From the NCBI RefSeq assembly GCF_000931465.1, contig NZ_CP010892.1, positions 5,107,388-5,171,387 on the forward strand: a DNA stretch of 64,000 bases, written 5' to 3'. The notes beneath the pieces were generated by a model that saw only the letters and a list, made by a program, of their open reading frames with translations, was not told the origin of the DNA and ran no database searches. This stretch comes from Pseudomonas sp. MRSN 12121. Its GTDB lineage: Bacteria > Pseudomonadota > Gammaproteobacteria > Pseudomonadales > Pseudomonadaceae. Shown piece by piece: positions 54,152-64,000 of the stretch (position 1 is the stretch's first letter; each line of letters begins with the position of its first letter). A program made the position numbers and the translations under genes.

Positions 54152-55498
54152 TCAGATCGCCGGGAAGTGGATGCGGAATGCCGCGCCGCCCAGGGTGGAA
54201 TCGCCCAGGGTCAGCTGGGCGCCGTAGCTGTCGATGATGTCCTTGACCACCGCTAGGCCGATGCCCTGCCCCGGATGCTGGCGATCCAGCCGCTCGCCGC
54301 GCTGCAGGATTCGCGCGCGCTGGTCCGGCGGCACGCCCGGCCCATCGTCCTCGACACACAACTGCGCGCCGCGCAGGTCCTCGCGCACGCTGATGCGCAC
54401 CTCGCTCAGGCACAGGCGGTAGGCGTTTTCCAGCAGGTTGCCGAGCAGTTCGAGCAGGGCGCCCTGCTCGATGGGCACATAGCAACGTTCCGGCAGATCG
54501 AACGAGACCCGCACCTGCTTGTCGCGATAGACCTTGTCCAGGGTGTCGCACAGGCTTTTCAGCACCGGTCGCAAACGCACCTGGTGGCGCACCAGGCCGC
54601 TCTTGCGCAGGCTGGCGCGTTGCAGCTGGTAACTGATCTGCTGGCTCATGCGTTCGATCTGGGCTTGCAGCACCCAGGCCTGCTCGCGGTCCTGGGGGCG
54701 CTGGGCCATGTCTTCGCTGACCCCTTGCAACACCGCCAGCGGGGTTTTCAGGCTGTGGGCCAGATCGTCCAGGGAATCGCGATAACGGCTGCGCTGCTCA
54801 CGCTCGCTGTGCAGCAGGCGGTTCAACGAGCCGGTCAGGCGCAGCAGTTCCCGCGGATGCTCCTCGCTGAGGCTTTGCCGGGTGCCGCTCTCGATCTCGT
54901 CCAGCTCCTGGCTCAGCCGGCGCAATGCCTGCAGGCCCCAGGTCAGGCCGAGCCAGAGCAACGCCAGGAGTACCAGCAACGCGGCGCCGAACCCCAGGTA
55001 GAGGTTTTCCCGCACCCCTTCCAGGGTCAGTTGATATTCACGCACCGGTTGCAGGGCGACGATGCTGAACGCCGCGCTTTTACCGCCCAGCAGCTTGACC
55101 TCGACGTCGTAGACGAAAAACTCCTGGCCGTTGGCTTCGCGGATCCGCGCAAACTCGTTGCCGCGCCCGTCGTAACGCGGCTTGTAGTTGATGTTCTCTT
55201 CCTGGGTCGCCCTCGAACGCCAGACCAGCCGCCCCTCGCGATCGTAGATGTAGCCCAGCAGGCGGCTGTCGGTGAGGTTGAAACGCTCGTCCGGCAATTG
55301 CGCCGGCATTTGCAGATGATTGTTCTCGACCCGCGCCGCCGAGATCAGCGTGGTCACGTCGGAGGCCAGGCGCTGCTCGATGGAATCCTGCAGCGCCAGG
55401 CTGAACGCGCCTTGCATGGCCGGCAGCAAGGCCAGCATGAACAGCACGGCCAGGGTCGTGGCCGCCAGCATCAGGCGCAGGCGTAGCGATCGGATCAT
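54152..55498 (-). CDS. phoQ: Sensor kinase PhoQ
   Basis: The 448-residue kinase matches the length of P. aeruginosa PhoQ. It has two membrane helices (about 10-35 and 168-190), a periplasmic acidic sensor region, HisKA with His 248 (DDLAHSLKTPLAVL), and an ATPase domain (NLLENAYRLC, DDGPGVPPDQ, GIGLAVVKDI). It senses low Mg2+ and cationic peptides. It overlaps phoP by four bases. Confidence 0.95.
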   Translation of the reverse strand: MIRSLRLRLMLAATTLAVLFMLALLPAMQGAFSLALQDSIEQRLASDVTTLISAARVENNHLQMPAQLPDERFNLTDSRLLGYIYDREGRLVWRSRATQEENINYKPRYDGRGNEFARIREANGQEFFVYDVEVKLLGGKSAAFSIVALQPVREYQLTLEGVRENLYLGFGAALLVLLALLWLGLTWGLQALRRLSQELDEIESGTRQSLSEEHPRELLRLTGSLNRLLHSEREQRSRYRDSLDDLAHSLKTPLAVLQGVSEDMAQRPQDREQAWVLQAQIERMSQQISYQLQRASLRKSGLVRHQVRLRPVLKSLCDTLDKVYRDKQVRVSFDLPERCYVPIEQGALLELLGNLLENAYRLCLSEVRISVREDLRGAQLCVEDDGPGVPPDQRARILQRGERLDRQHPGQGIGLAVVKDIIDSYGAQLTLGDSTLGGAAFRIHFPAI

Positions 55499-56172
55499 CG
55501 GCAGCGCTCGTTGAACAGGTAGCCCAGGCCGCGCACGGTATCGATGGGCTTGAAGCCCGACGGCCCTTCCAGCTTGCGCCGCAGGCGGCCGACCAGCACT
55601 TCGATCACGTTCGGATCGCGCTCGTCGTCATCCGGGTACAACTGCTCCATCAACCGATCCTTGGCCACCACCTGCTGATGGTGGCGCATGAGGTATTCCA
55701 GGATCCGGTATTCATAGGCGGTCAGCGCCAACGGCTGTTCGTCGAGCGAGGCCTGCTTGCGATTGAGGTCCAGCAGCAGCGGACCGGCGATGATGGTCGA
55801 CTGGGTGAAACCGCTGGAACGGCGCAGCAACGCATTCAGGCGCGCGTCCAGTTCCTCGAACTGGAAAGGCTTGACCACATAGTCGTCGGCACCGGCGGCC
55901 AGGCCTTCGACCTTGTCCTGCCAGTTGCCGCGCGCCGTCAGGATCAGGATCGGAAACGCCTTGCCGCGCGAACGCAACTGACGGATCAGGTCCAGGCCGC
56001 CCATGCCCGGCAGGCCCAGGTCGATGACCGCCAGATCATGGTTGAACTGCTCGGTCTGATACAGCGCCTCCTCGGCATTGGCCACGGATTCGACCACATG
56101 GCCGGCGTCCGTGAGACGGGTTTGCAGGTGGTGGCGCAACAGCGCCTCGTCTTCCACGACGAGCAGTTTCAT
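55495..56172 (-). CDS. phoP: Response regulator PhoP
   Basis: The 225-residue OmpR-type regulator has Asp 51 (LAVIDLGLPG) in the receiver, Lys in VVKPFQFEEL, and a C-terminal winged helix (TAYEYRILEYL, NVIEVLVGRLRRKL). It activates oprH, itself and envelope-modification genes. The start at 56172 fits the family. Confidence 0.95.
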   Translation of the reverse strand: MKLLVVEDEALLRHHLQTRLTDAGHVVESVANAEEALYQTEQFNHDLAVIDLGLPGMGGLDLIRQLRSRGKAFPILILTARGNWQDKVEGLAAGADDYVVKPFQFEELDARLNALLRRSSGFTQSTIIAGPLLLDLNRKQASLDEQPLALTAYEYRILEYLMRHHQQVVAKDRLMEQLYPDDDERDPNVIEVLVGRLRRKLEGPSGFKPIDTVRGLGYLFNERCR

Positions 56173-56238
56173 ACAGCTCTCCCAGGCAAAATTCGACATC
56201 TCCAAGGGCGCTCACTCGCCCTGATCCTATATATGGCA

Positions 56239-56269
56239 GCGCCGGATCCTGCGTGGGCAGATCCGGCGC
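56239..56269 (-). promoter_or_regulatory. Hairpin between oprH and phoP
   Basis: GCGCCGGATC (56239-56248) and GATCCGGCGC (56260-56269) form a perfect 10-bp stem with an 11-base loop, without a U-run, between oprH and phoP. It could protect the oprH mRNA or reduce readthrough into phoPQ. Confidence 0.6.
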
Positions 56270-56289
56270 GGTCAAACCAGGACAGAATG

Positions 56290-56892
56290 TTAGAAAGCGT
56301 AGTTGGCCGACAGGTAAGTCTGGGCGCTGCTGGTCAGGCTCAGCGAACCCTGCTTGCTGCCGCCGTGCTCGCTCATTTCGGTGCTGGCATTGCTGCGCAG
56401 GTAACGGTAACCCAGTTCGACCGAAGTGTTCTGTGAAACCTGCTGCAGGACACCGGCCTGCACCCCGACGGCATAACCGATATCGCTGTCGCGGCTATAG
56501 CCTGGGGAGTCCTGGGTCAGCTTGGTCAGGCCCGCGGTGCCGCCACCGAACAGCTTGGTGCTGCTGGTCACCGGCAGGAACACATCGTAGCTGCCCAGCA
56601 GGTTTTCCTGGCGCAACTTGATGCCGTTGTGGGAGCCGGAGACATTGTCGTAGGTGGCGTAGTAGCGATGCTGGTCGTTCTGCTGGCCCAGGCGCACGCC
56701 CCAGGTGTTGTCCTTGCCGATCGCGCCGTCGGCGTTCGGGTGGTTCAGGTTGCTGTTGAGCAAACTGGATTTCTTGATCTTGTCGCTCGTCTGGCCGTAG
56801 GTAAGACTGGCGAAGTTGCTGTCGGCGGCCTGGACGACGGCGCTGGCGCCGAGAACAGTGAAGGCCAGAATCATCTTCTTGAAAGTGGTCAT
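56290..56892 (-). CDS. oprH: Outer-membrane protein OprH-like
   Basis: A 200-residue precursor with signal peptide (about 1-22, VVQAAD) and an eight-stranded beta-barrel ending in YLSANYAF. The position in front of phoP-phoQ and the size identify OprH, which binds lipopolysaccharide and stabilises the outer membrane at low Mg2+. The ATG at 56892 is favoured over one five codons upstream because it begins the signal peptide MTTFKKMIL. Regulated by the repeats at 56953-56991. Confidence 0.9.
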   Translation of the reverse strand: MTTFKKMILAFTVLGASAVVQAADSNFASLTYGQTSDKIKKSSLLNSNLNHPNADGAIGKDNTWGVRLGQQNDQHRYYATYDNVSGSHNGIKLRQENLLGSYDVFLPVTSSTKLFGGGTAGLTKLTQDSPGYSRDSDIGYAVGVQAGVLQQVSQNTSVELGYRYLRSNASTEMSEHGGSKQGSLSLTSSAQTYLSANYAF

Positions 56893-56952
56893 GGGGAATT
56901 TCCTCATTCGCTCTGTGTTTTTGGGTACGGGGCCAGACTACCGACCCCGCCC

Positions 56953-56991
56953 TGAACTCCCCCTGAACACACTCTGAACCTCGGCTGAATC
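56953..56991 (-). promoter_or_regulatory. Four phased PhoP-box-like repeats
   Basis: TGAACT (56953-56958), TGAACA (56964-56969), TGAACC (56975-56980) and TGAATC (56986-56991) recur at exactly 11-base spacing. On the oprH strand they read (A/T/G)GTTCA, close to the PhoP half-site (T/G)GTTTA with 5-base spacer. The array is 61 bases before oprH and 46 before the divergent gene at 57037. Confidence 0.75.
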
Positions 56992-57036
56992 AAATCGACT
57001 AGGCTGATTGCCAGTCTTTTCAAAGGAGAACACCCC

Positions 57037-57828
57037 ATGCGCGCGCTTTTAACCTGCTTGTTGCTGGCTTTCTGCGGAATCAGCCAGGCTGCGATCAAGA
57101 CCCAGGAGATTCCCTACCAGAGCCCCGACGACACCCGGCTCATCGGTTACTACGCCTATGACGACAGCCTGAAAGGCGCTCGCCCGGGGGTCGTGGTGGT
57201 GCATGAATGGTGGGGCCTGAACGACTACGCCAAACGCCGGGCGCGCGACCTCGCGGCCCTGGGCTACAGCGCCCTGGCCATCGACATGTATGGCGACGGC
57301 AAGCACACCGAGCACCCACAGGATGCCCTGGCCTTCATGCAGGCCGCCCTGAAGGACGGCCCCGCCGCCAGCGCCCGCTTCAAGGCCGGGCTCGATCTGC
57401 TCAAGCAACAGCCGCAGACCGATCCGGACAAGCTCGCCGCGATCGGCTACTGCTTTGGCGGCAAGGTGGTGCTGGACGCCGCACGCCAGGGGCTACCGCT
57501 GGCCGGCGTGGTGAGTTTCCACGGCGCGCTGGTCACCGATACCCCGGCCAGCCCGGGCAGCGTCAAGGCCAGGATCCTCGTCGAGCACGGCGCTCTGGAC
57601 AGCATGGTCACCGCCGCGCATGTCAGCGCCTTCAAGGCGGAAATGGACAAGGCCGGCGCCGACTACCGCTTCGTCACCCTCGAAGGCGCCAAGCATGGCT
57701 TCAGCAATCCGGACGCCGACCGCCTGAGCCATGGCGAGCATGGCGGGCCGGACATCGGCTACAACAAGGCCGCCGACGAACGCTCCTGGGCGGACATGCA
57801 GGCATTCTTCAAGAAGCTGTTCGACTGA
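57037..57828 (+). CDS. Dienelactone hydrolase family protein, exported
   Basis: A 263-residue alpha/beta hydrolase with a signal peptide (about 1-19). The catalytic triad is Cys 139 (GYCFGG), Asp 188 and His 220 (AKHGFSNP), as in dienelactone hydrolases. The substrate is unknown. AAAGGAG precedes the ATG. It is divergent from oprH and shares the PhoP-like repeats, so may be in the PhoP regulon. Confidence 0.88.
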   Translation: MRALLTCLLLAFCGISQAAIKTQEIPYQSPDDTRLIGYYAYDDSLKGARPGVVVVHEWWGLNDYAKRRARDLAALGYSALAIDMYGDGKHTEHPQDALAFMQAALKDGPAASARFKAGLDLLKQQPQTDPDKLAAIGYCFGGKVVLDAARQGLPLAGVVSFHGALVTDTPASPGSVKARILVEHGALDSMVTAAHVSAFKAEMDKAGADYRFVTLEGAKHGFSNPDADRLSHGEHGGPDIGYNKAADERSWADMQAFFKKLFD

Positions 57829-57925
57829 GCCACGGCAACGGTGTGCGGGGATTGTCGCGGGCGCCGGGTAGCCCGGGCGATTGCCAGGCTACCCTCCGGC
57901 CCCGCAACCCGGCAAAATGCCCGGC

Positions 57926-58651
57926 ATGAATCCGTTGCCCCCTCTTCCCGCCTGCTGCACCCCATTCGACGACCAGTGGCCGCTGCCCGAAGCCCTGCCG
58001 GGCAGCGTCCTGCTCGGCACGCATTTCGACCCTTCGCGCCTGGCCGGCGACGACTTCCAGCGCAGCGCCATCGAGCCGCCCGCGAGCATTCAACGCTCGG
58101 TCGCCAAGCGCCAGGCCGAATTCCTCGCCGGGCGCCTGTGCGCACGGGCGGCCCTGCAACGCCTGGACGGCCTCGACTGCATCCCTCCGATCGGCGAGGA
58201 CCGGGCGCCGGTCTGGCCGGCCCATATCTGCGGCTCGATCACCCACAGCGCCGGACGCGCCGCGGCGATTGTCGCGCGCAAGGAAGACTGGCGCGGGCTG
58301 GGCATGGACCTGGAAAACCTGCTCAGCCTCGAACGCGCCGAGCGCCTGGCGGGGGAAATCCTGACCCCCGCCGAGCTACGACGCATGGCCGCCGCCCCGC
58401 GCGAACAACTCGCCCTCTGCGTGACCCTGACCTTTTCGGTGAAGGAAAGCCTGTTCAAGGCGCTGTACCCGCTGGTCGGGCAGCGCTTCTATTTCGAACA
58501 CGCCGAAGTGCTGGAGTGGCACGCCAGCGGCAAGATCCGCCTGCGCCTGCTGACCGATCTGTCCAGCGAATGGCGCAACGGCAGCGAACTGCAGGCCCAG
58601 TTCGCACTGCAGGACGAGCAACTGCTCAGCCTGGTCGGCATCCGCGCCTGA
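57926..58651 (+). CDS. pcpS: 4'-phosphopantetheinyl transferase (PcpS/EntD type)
   Basis: A 241-residue enzyme that attaches the phosphopantetheine arm to carrier proteins. GMDLE (126-130, Asp 128 and Glu 130 bind Mg) and FSVKESLFKALYP (170-182, Lys 173, Glu 174) are the signatures. Length and position match PcpS of P. aeruginosa, the single PPTase there for both fatty acid and siderophore synthesis. Start codons at 57917 and 57881 are possible. Confidence 0.9.
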   Translation: MNPLPPLPACCTPFDDQWPLPEALPGSVLLGTHFDPSRLAGDDFQRSAIEPPASIQRSVAKRQAEFLAGRLCARAALQRLDGLDCIPPIGEDRAPVWPAHICGSITHSAGRAAAIVARKEDWRGLGMDLENLLSLERAERLAGEILTPAELRRMAAAPREQLALCVTLTFSVKESLFKALYPLVGQRFYFEHAEVLEWHASGKIRLRLLTDLSSEWRNGSELQAQFALQDEQLLSLVGIRA

Positions 58652-58669
58652 GCGCACAGTACCCGCCCT

Positions 58670-60280
58670 TCACGACGGGTCCTGCTGGCGCGGCCAGCTC
58701 AGGCTGAAGCAGGCGCCACCGAGCGTCTTGCTCTTGTCGATCAGCGCCCTGCCGCCGTGCCAGTAAATGATCCGCCGCACGATCGACAAGCCCAGGCCAT
58801 GCCCTCCCGAGGCGCGGGTACGGCTGTCATCCAGACGCAGGAACGGGGTGAAGATCCGCTCCCAGGCGCTTTCCGGGACACCGGGACCGTCGTCCTCGAC
58901 ATCGATCCGGCAGCGCATCTGCCCCACTTGGTAGCTGACCAGCACCTGCGATTCGGCATGCCGCATGGCGTTGCCCACCAGGTTCTGCAAGGCCCGGTGC
59001 AGGTAGCGCGGCTCGGCCTCGACCCAGGCGCCGTCGCAATCCGCCGCGGACAGGCACAAGCCCCGCTGGACCCTGACCTGCGCCCGCAGGGGCGCCAGCT
59101 CGCTGATCACCTGATTGACCAGGGCATCCAGATCGACGCGCTGGAAATTCAGCGCCGGCGATCCCTGCTCCAGCCGCGCATAGGTGAGCATTTCATCCAC
59201 CAGCCGGTCGAGGTCCTGGATATCGTTGTCCATGCCTTCCATGTATTTGTCCCGGGCCTGGGGCGTGGTTGCCGAGCCGATCATCTCCAGGCCGAAGCGC
59301 AGGCGCGCCACCGGCGTGCGCAGCTCGTGGGACACCGCACGCACCAGTTCGCGCTGGATGGCCAGCAAGCGTTGCAGATGCTCGGCCATGCCATTGAAGG
59401 CCGCCGCCAGCCGTCCTACGGAGTCGGCGCCGCCGGCGGGCACCCGGGTTTCCAGGCTGCCCTTGGCAATGCGCGTTGCCGCCGATTCCAGGCCGCGCAG
59501 CCGCCGCTCCAGCTGACGCACCAATAAATAGACAATCAAGCCGATCAGGCTCAGGCCCAGCACCGCGATCAACACCAGCCATTGCGGCGGATAAGGGTTC
59601 ATCTGATACAGCGGGCCGATTTCCAATACCCAGGGCGTGCCCACCATTCCGGCGAACACCCGGATCGAATCCCCGCCCTTGCCCAGCGCCATCACCGTAT
59701 CGCCTTCCGACACCCGGCGCCGCTGGTCCTCGTCCATATCGGCTTCCTCCTGGGTGACCAGGTGCATGTCGAAGCCGAAGCCCTTGTCCTTCTTCAACGC
59801 CGCCAGGCGCGCCGGCTGTTCGGCCACCGGAAAGCGCACCAGCTCATCGGCCAGCAGATAGATAGTCGCCCGCGCCAGCTGTTCGCTGATCTGCTGCACC
59901 TCGCCGGTGAGCACCAGTTGCTCCGGTTCGCTGACCAGCCGGTAGACCCGTGCCGCGTAGGGCCCGGTCTGTTCCACCAGGGCCTGGCCGCGCAACACGC
60001 GATTGCGCTGCCCGAGGTCGAGCCCGGTCTGGGTGAAGGTCTGCAGGGTCAGGGGAATGCCCAGCAGCCGCTCCCACACCGCCAGTGCCCGGCGCCGCTC
60101 GATCTCGCTCATGGGTTGCAGGTTGTCGGCCATCAACGAAAAGGTGCCGTGGGCCAGGCGCTCGCGGTACTGCTCGCTGCGCACCTGGTTGAGCAAATGC
60201 AGCGCCAGCACGCCCAGCAGCGCCACCAGGATCAGGGCGGCGCACATGCCGCCATAGATGCGCAGGAAGATGGAATTCAC
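58670..60280 (-). CDS. Two-component sensor kinase, RstB-like
   Basis: The 536-residue kinase has two membrane helices (about 10-30 and 233-255) flanking a large periplasmic domain (RERLAHGTFSLMADNLQPMS, the RstB type), HAMP, HisKA with His 318 (VSHELRTPVARLR), and an ATPase domain (NLVGNAMRHAES, DDGPGVPES, GHGLGLSIVRR). It overlaps the regulator gene by four bases. The pair corresponds to PA1158-PA1157 as I remember them, next to nrdA. The signal is unknown. Confidence 0.9.
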   Translation of the reverse strand: MNSIFLRIYGGMCAALILVALLGVLALHLLNQVRSEQYRERLAHGTFSLMADNLQPMSEIERRRALAVWERLLGIPLTLQTFTQTGLDLGQRNRVLRGQALVEQTGPYAARVYRLVSEPEQLVLTGEVQQISEQLARATIYLLADELVRFPVAEQPARLAALKKDKGFGFDMHLVTQEEADMDEDQRRRVSEGDTVMALGKGGDSIRVFAGMVGTPWVLEIGPLYQMNPYPPQWLVLIAVLGLSLIGLIVYLLVRQLERRLRGLESAATRIAKGSLETRVPAGGADSVGRLAAAFNGMAEHLQRLLAIQRELVRAVSHELRTPVARLRFGLEMIGSATTPQARDKYMEGMDNDIQDLDRLVDEMLTYARLEQGSPALNFQRVDLDALVNQVISELAPLRAQVRVQRGLCLSAADCDGAWVEAEPRYLHRALQNLVGNAMRHAESQVLVSYQVGQMRCRIDVEDDGPGVPESAWERIFTPFLRLDDSRTRASGGHGLGLSIVRRIIYWHGGRALIDKSKTLGGACFSLSWPRQQDPS

Positions 60281-61005
60281 GGCGACAGGTCGGCGGCGGC
60301 TTCGGGAACGAACAGATACCCCTTGCTGCGGATGGTCTTGATCAGGCGGGGATGCTCCGGGTCGTCGCCGATTTTCGGACGGATCCTGGAGATGCGCACA
60401 TCGATGGAGCGGTCCTGGCCGTCATAGCCGATGCCGCGCAGGGCGGTGAAGATTTCCTCGCGGGAAAGGATGCGCCCGGCATTGGCCACCAACAGCCAGA
60501 GCAGGTCGAACTCGGCACTGGTCAGCTCGATGCCGGCCTCATGCAGCCAGGCCTCGCGCAAGGCGCTATCCACCACCAGCGGGCCGAATTGCAGGCGGCG
60601 GCTTTTTTCCGGCGCGACGTTGTCCGTCGGCGGTTCGCTGCGCCGCAACAGGGCCTGGATCCTGGCGAGCAACAGGCGCGGGCGAACCGGCTTGCACACA
60701 TAATCGTCGGCCCCGGTGTCCAGTCCCAGCACCTGGTCCATGTCATCGGTGCGCGCGGTGAGCATCAGGATCGGCCCGGCGTAGCGATCGCGGACCTTGC
60801 GGCAGATGCTCAGGCCATCCGCGCCGGGCAGCATCAGGTCGAGGATCACCAGGTCAGGCTGTTCGGCGATGATCCGCGCCGCGGCCAGGGCGCCGTTGCC
60901 TTCGATGGCGACCCGCAGGCCGTTGCTTTCCAGGTATTCACAGGTCAACTCGGCCAGTCGCTGATCGTCCTCGACAATCAATATCTGCCACGCTTCTTGC
61001 TCCAC
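60277..61005 (-). CDS. OmpR-family response regulator, RstA-like
   Basis: A 242-residue regulator starting from GTG at 61005, with AGAGG six bases upstream; earlier in-frame residues are unlike a receiver. The receiver has Asp 56 (LVILDLMLPGADG) and the C-terminal winged helix is clear (TSAEFDLLWLLVANAG, DGQDRSIDVRISRIR). It is followed by the kinase with a four-base overlap. Divergent from nrdA. Confidence 0.92.
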   Translation of the reverse strand: MEQEAWQILIVEDDQRLAELTCEYLESNGLRVAIEGNGALAAARIIAEQPDLVILDLMLPGADGLSICRKVRDRYAGPILMLTARTDDMDQVLGLDTGADDYVCKPVRPRLLLARIQALLRRSEPPTDNVAPEKSRRLQFGPLVVDSALREAWLHEAGIELTSAEFDLLWLLVANAGRILSREEIFTALRGIGYDGQDRSIDVRISRIRPKIGDDPEHPRLIKTIRSKGYLFVPEAAADLSP

Positions 61006-61270
61006 GACGACCTCTGCTTGCCAGATACGGGTTGAGGAAATTCCTGCCCGTCTTTTTGTAATGTGGGGTAGGTAAAACAGCGTATGGAAGGCCCGATTGT
61101 AGCAACGGCTCGGGTCGCGAACACAAGGTGGCAAATGCGCTCGGTAAAGGCATTTTTTTGTGATAGGGTTCGCGCCCGCAAAAATCCGCTCCGGGCAGCC
61201 GGGGACGGTAAAAAACAGTGACAAACGGTACGATCCAGCCCCGCTGCGGCCTGCGTGAGATTTACCCGCT

Positions 61271-61302
61271 TCATACACAAATTACGCACAACCTTATCCA
61301 CA
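61271..61302 (+). promoter_or_regulatory. DnaA-box cluster in the nrdA promoter
   Basis: A perfect DnaA box TTATCCACA (61294-61302) follows two weaker matches, TTACGCACA (61282-61290) and TCATACACA (61271-61279), at 11-12 base spacing. DnaA control of nrdAB is known in E. coli. Confidence 0.65.
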
Positions 61303-61330
61303 GCCTGTACATTGCATTCACCCCCAAAAA

Positions 61331-61380
61331 CGCATTATCTTGTAGCCCGGCTGCAAAAAAACCCTATATCTAGGGTTTCA
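61331..61380. promoter_or_regulatory. Paired NrdR boxes
   Basis: CGCATTATCTTGTAG (from 61331) and the palindromic AAACCCTATATCTAGGGTTT (61361-61380) match the NrdR consensus acaCwATATaTwGtgt. Their cores, CATTATCT and CTATATCT, start exactly 31 bases apart, the spacing typical of NrdR box pairs. NrdR with bound dATP represses nrd genes. Confidence 0.85.
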
Positions 61381-61690
61381 TGCCAAAAACCAAACACGAA
61401 TCAGACAAGAAACTCAAGCGCTTTTCTTGCACTCGTTTGGTGGAACCAATCGGATTTTCAACAGCCAAACCGCGCGTGCGGATGGCATGAGGTTTTCCCG
61501 CCCACGGCAAGGAAAACGGTACGGGTGTTGCAGCACATGACTGCCACCCACCAGGAATACGGTCACGAGCCCCAAGGCTCGCGACCTATGACTTCGGCAT
61601 GGAAGCGGCGCCAATAGCCCCCTTCCTGAACTGTCCCGAAGTCGTTATGCCCGGCGTGCGCCGGCTGTAGTGCGCTTCAGGACGGAACGG

Positions 61691-61710
61691 TGGGCACCCC
61701 AGGGTGCCCA
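61691..61710 (+). promoter_or_regulatory. Hairpin in the nrdA leader
   Basis: TGGGCACC-CCAG-GGTGCCCA is a perfect 8-bp stem with a 4-base loop, 18 bases upstream of the GGAG ribosome-binding site of nrdA. No T-run follows, so it is more likely an mRNA-stability element or a regulator site than a terminator. Confidence 0.5.
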
Positions 61711-61738
61711 AACAAACATAGAGAACGTGGAGACACCC

Positions 61739-64000
<2,262 letters not shown>

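Larger units (their letters stand above)
61006..61738. other. nrdA upstream region
   Basis: About 730 bases with no convincing gene; a 36-codon frame at 61380 is likely spurious. It holds the DnaA boxes at 61271-61302, two NrdR boxes (61331-61346 and 61361-61380) and a leader hairpin TGGGCACC-CCAG-GGTGCCCA (61691-61710), 18 bases before the ribosome-binding site. Confidence 0.7.

Noticed and set aside
61380..61490. 36-codon ORF between the NrdR boxes and nrdA
   Set aside because: No ribosome-binding site; it begins at the edge of the NrdR palindrome and shows no protein-like pattern.

Overview
This is about 64 kb of Pseudomonas chromosome, most likely from the P. fluorescens group (P. fluorescens, P. 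protegens or P. chlororaphis). The evidence is high-GC coding sequence on both strands, recognisable Pseudomonas blocks (gacS-ldhA, oprH-phoP-phoQ, the late cob operon, hda/purM/purN, mxtR) and Pseudomonas-type REP repeats. Gene density is near 90 percent. I see no rRNA or tRNA genes, insertion sequences, prophage or CRISPR array. The window cuts a transporter-like gene at the left edge and nrdA at the right edge.

Left part (1-10.2 kb): a TetR regulator divergent from a truncated gene; the SSS-histidine kinase-receiver hybrid MxtR; convergent rmuC; a Sel1-type protein; an unusually AT-rich 0.9 kb stretch with DnaA-box-like sites and fragments of broken frames; two small uncharacterised genes; an OmpP1/FadL-type outer-membrane protein; and an exported glutathione peroxidase. 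10.2-12.1 kb: a MarR regulator and an MFS transporter whose promoters share the same palindrome, with a 40-residue membrane ORF coupled to the transporter stop. 12.1-21.3 kb: nine late cobalamin genes in one tightly overlapped operon (cobO-cobB-bluB-cbiB-cobD-cobQ-cobU-cobT-cobC-cobS, ten CDS if cobC is counted), headed by a cobalamin riboswitch.

Middle (21.4-50.1 kb): an unknown soluble protein, a lipoprotein sugar-dehydrogenase-like propeller, two adjacent NlpC/P60 lipoproteins, hda, an AI-2E-family permease, a DUF2066 protein, purM-purN-DUF3108, small genes, mazG, relA, rlmD-cysM, a two-component pair in the pirRS position (but without pirA), the global regulator gacS, ldhA, a META-domain lipoprotein, a thioredoxin lipoprotein, arsC-wrbA-DUF2069, a Tag-type glycosylase, ttcA, a Yip1 protein and sprT. 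Stringent response (RelA), nucleotide clean-up (MazG) and the Gac cascade therefore sit within 10 kb.

Right part (50.1-64 kb): an AMACR-like CoA racemase, dctA, an AraC regulator with twin palindromes in front, the Mg2+/polymyxin system oprH-phoP-phoQ with four helically phased PhoP-like repeats, a dienelactone hydrolase, a phosphopantetheinyl transferase, an RstAB-like two-component pair, and class Ia ribonucleotide reductase nrdA with two NrdR boxes 31 bp apart plus a DnaA-box cluster.

No wholly new multigene system is evident. The points most worth following up are regulatory: the fourfold PhoP array, the MarR twin operators with the hidden 40-aa ORF, the NrdR/DnaA architecture of nrdA, the AraC palindromes, and the odd AT-rich region near 6.4-7.15 kb.
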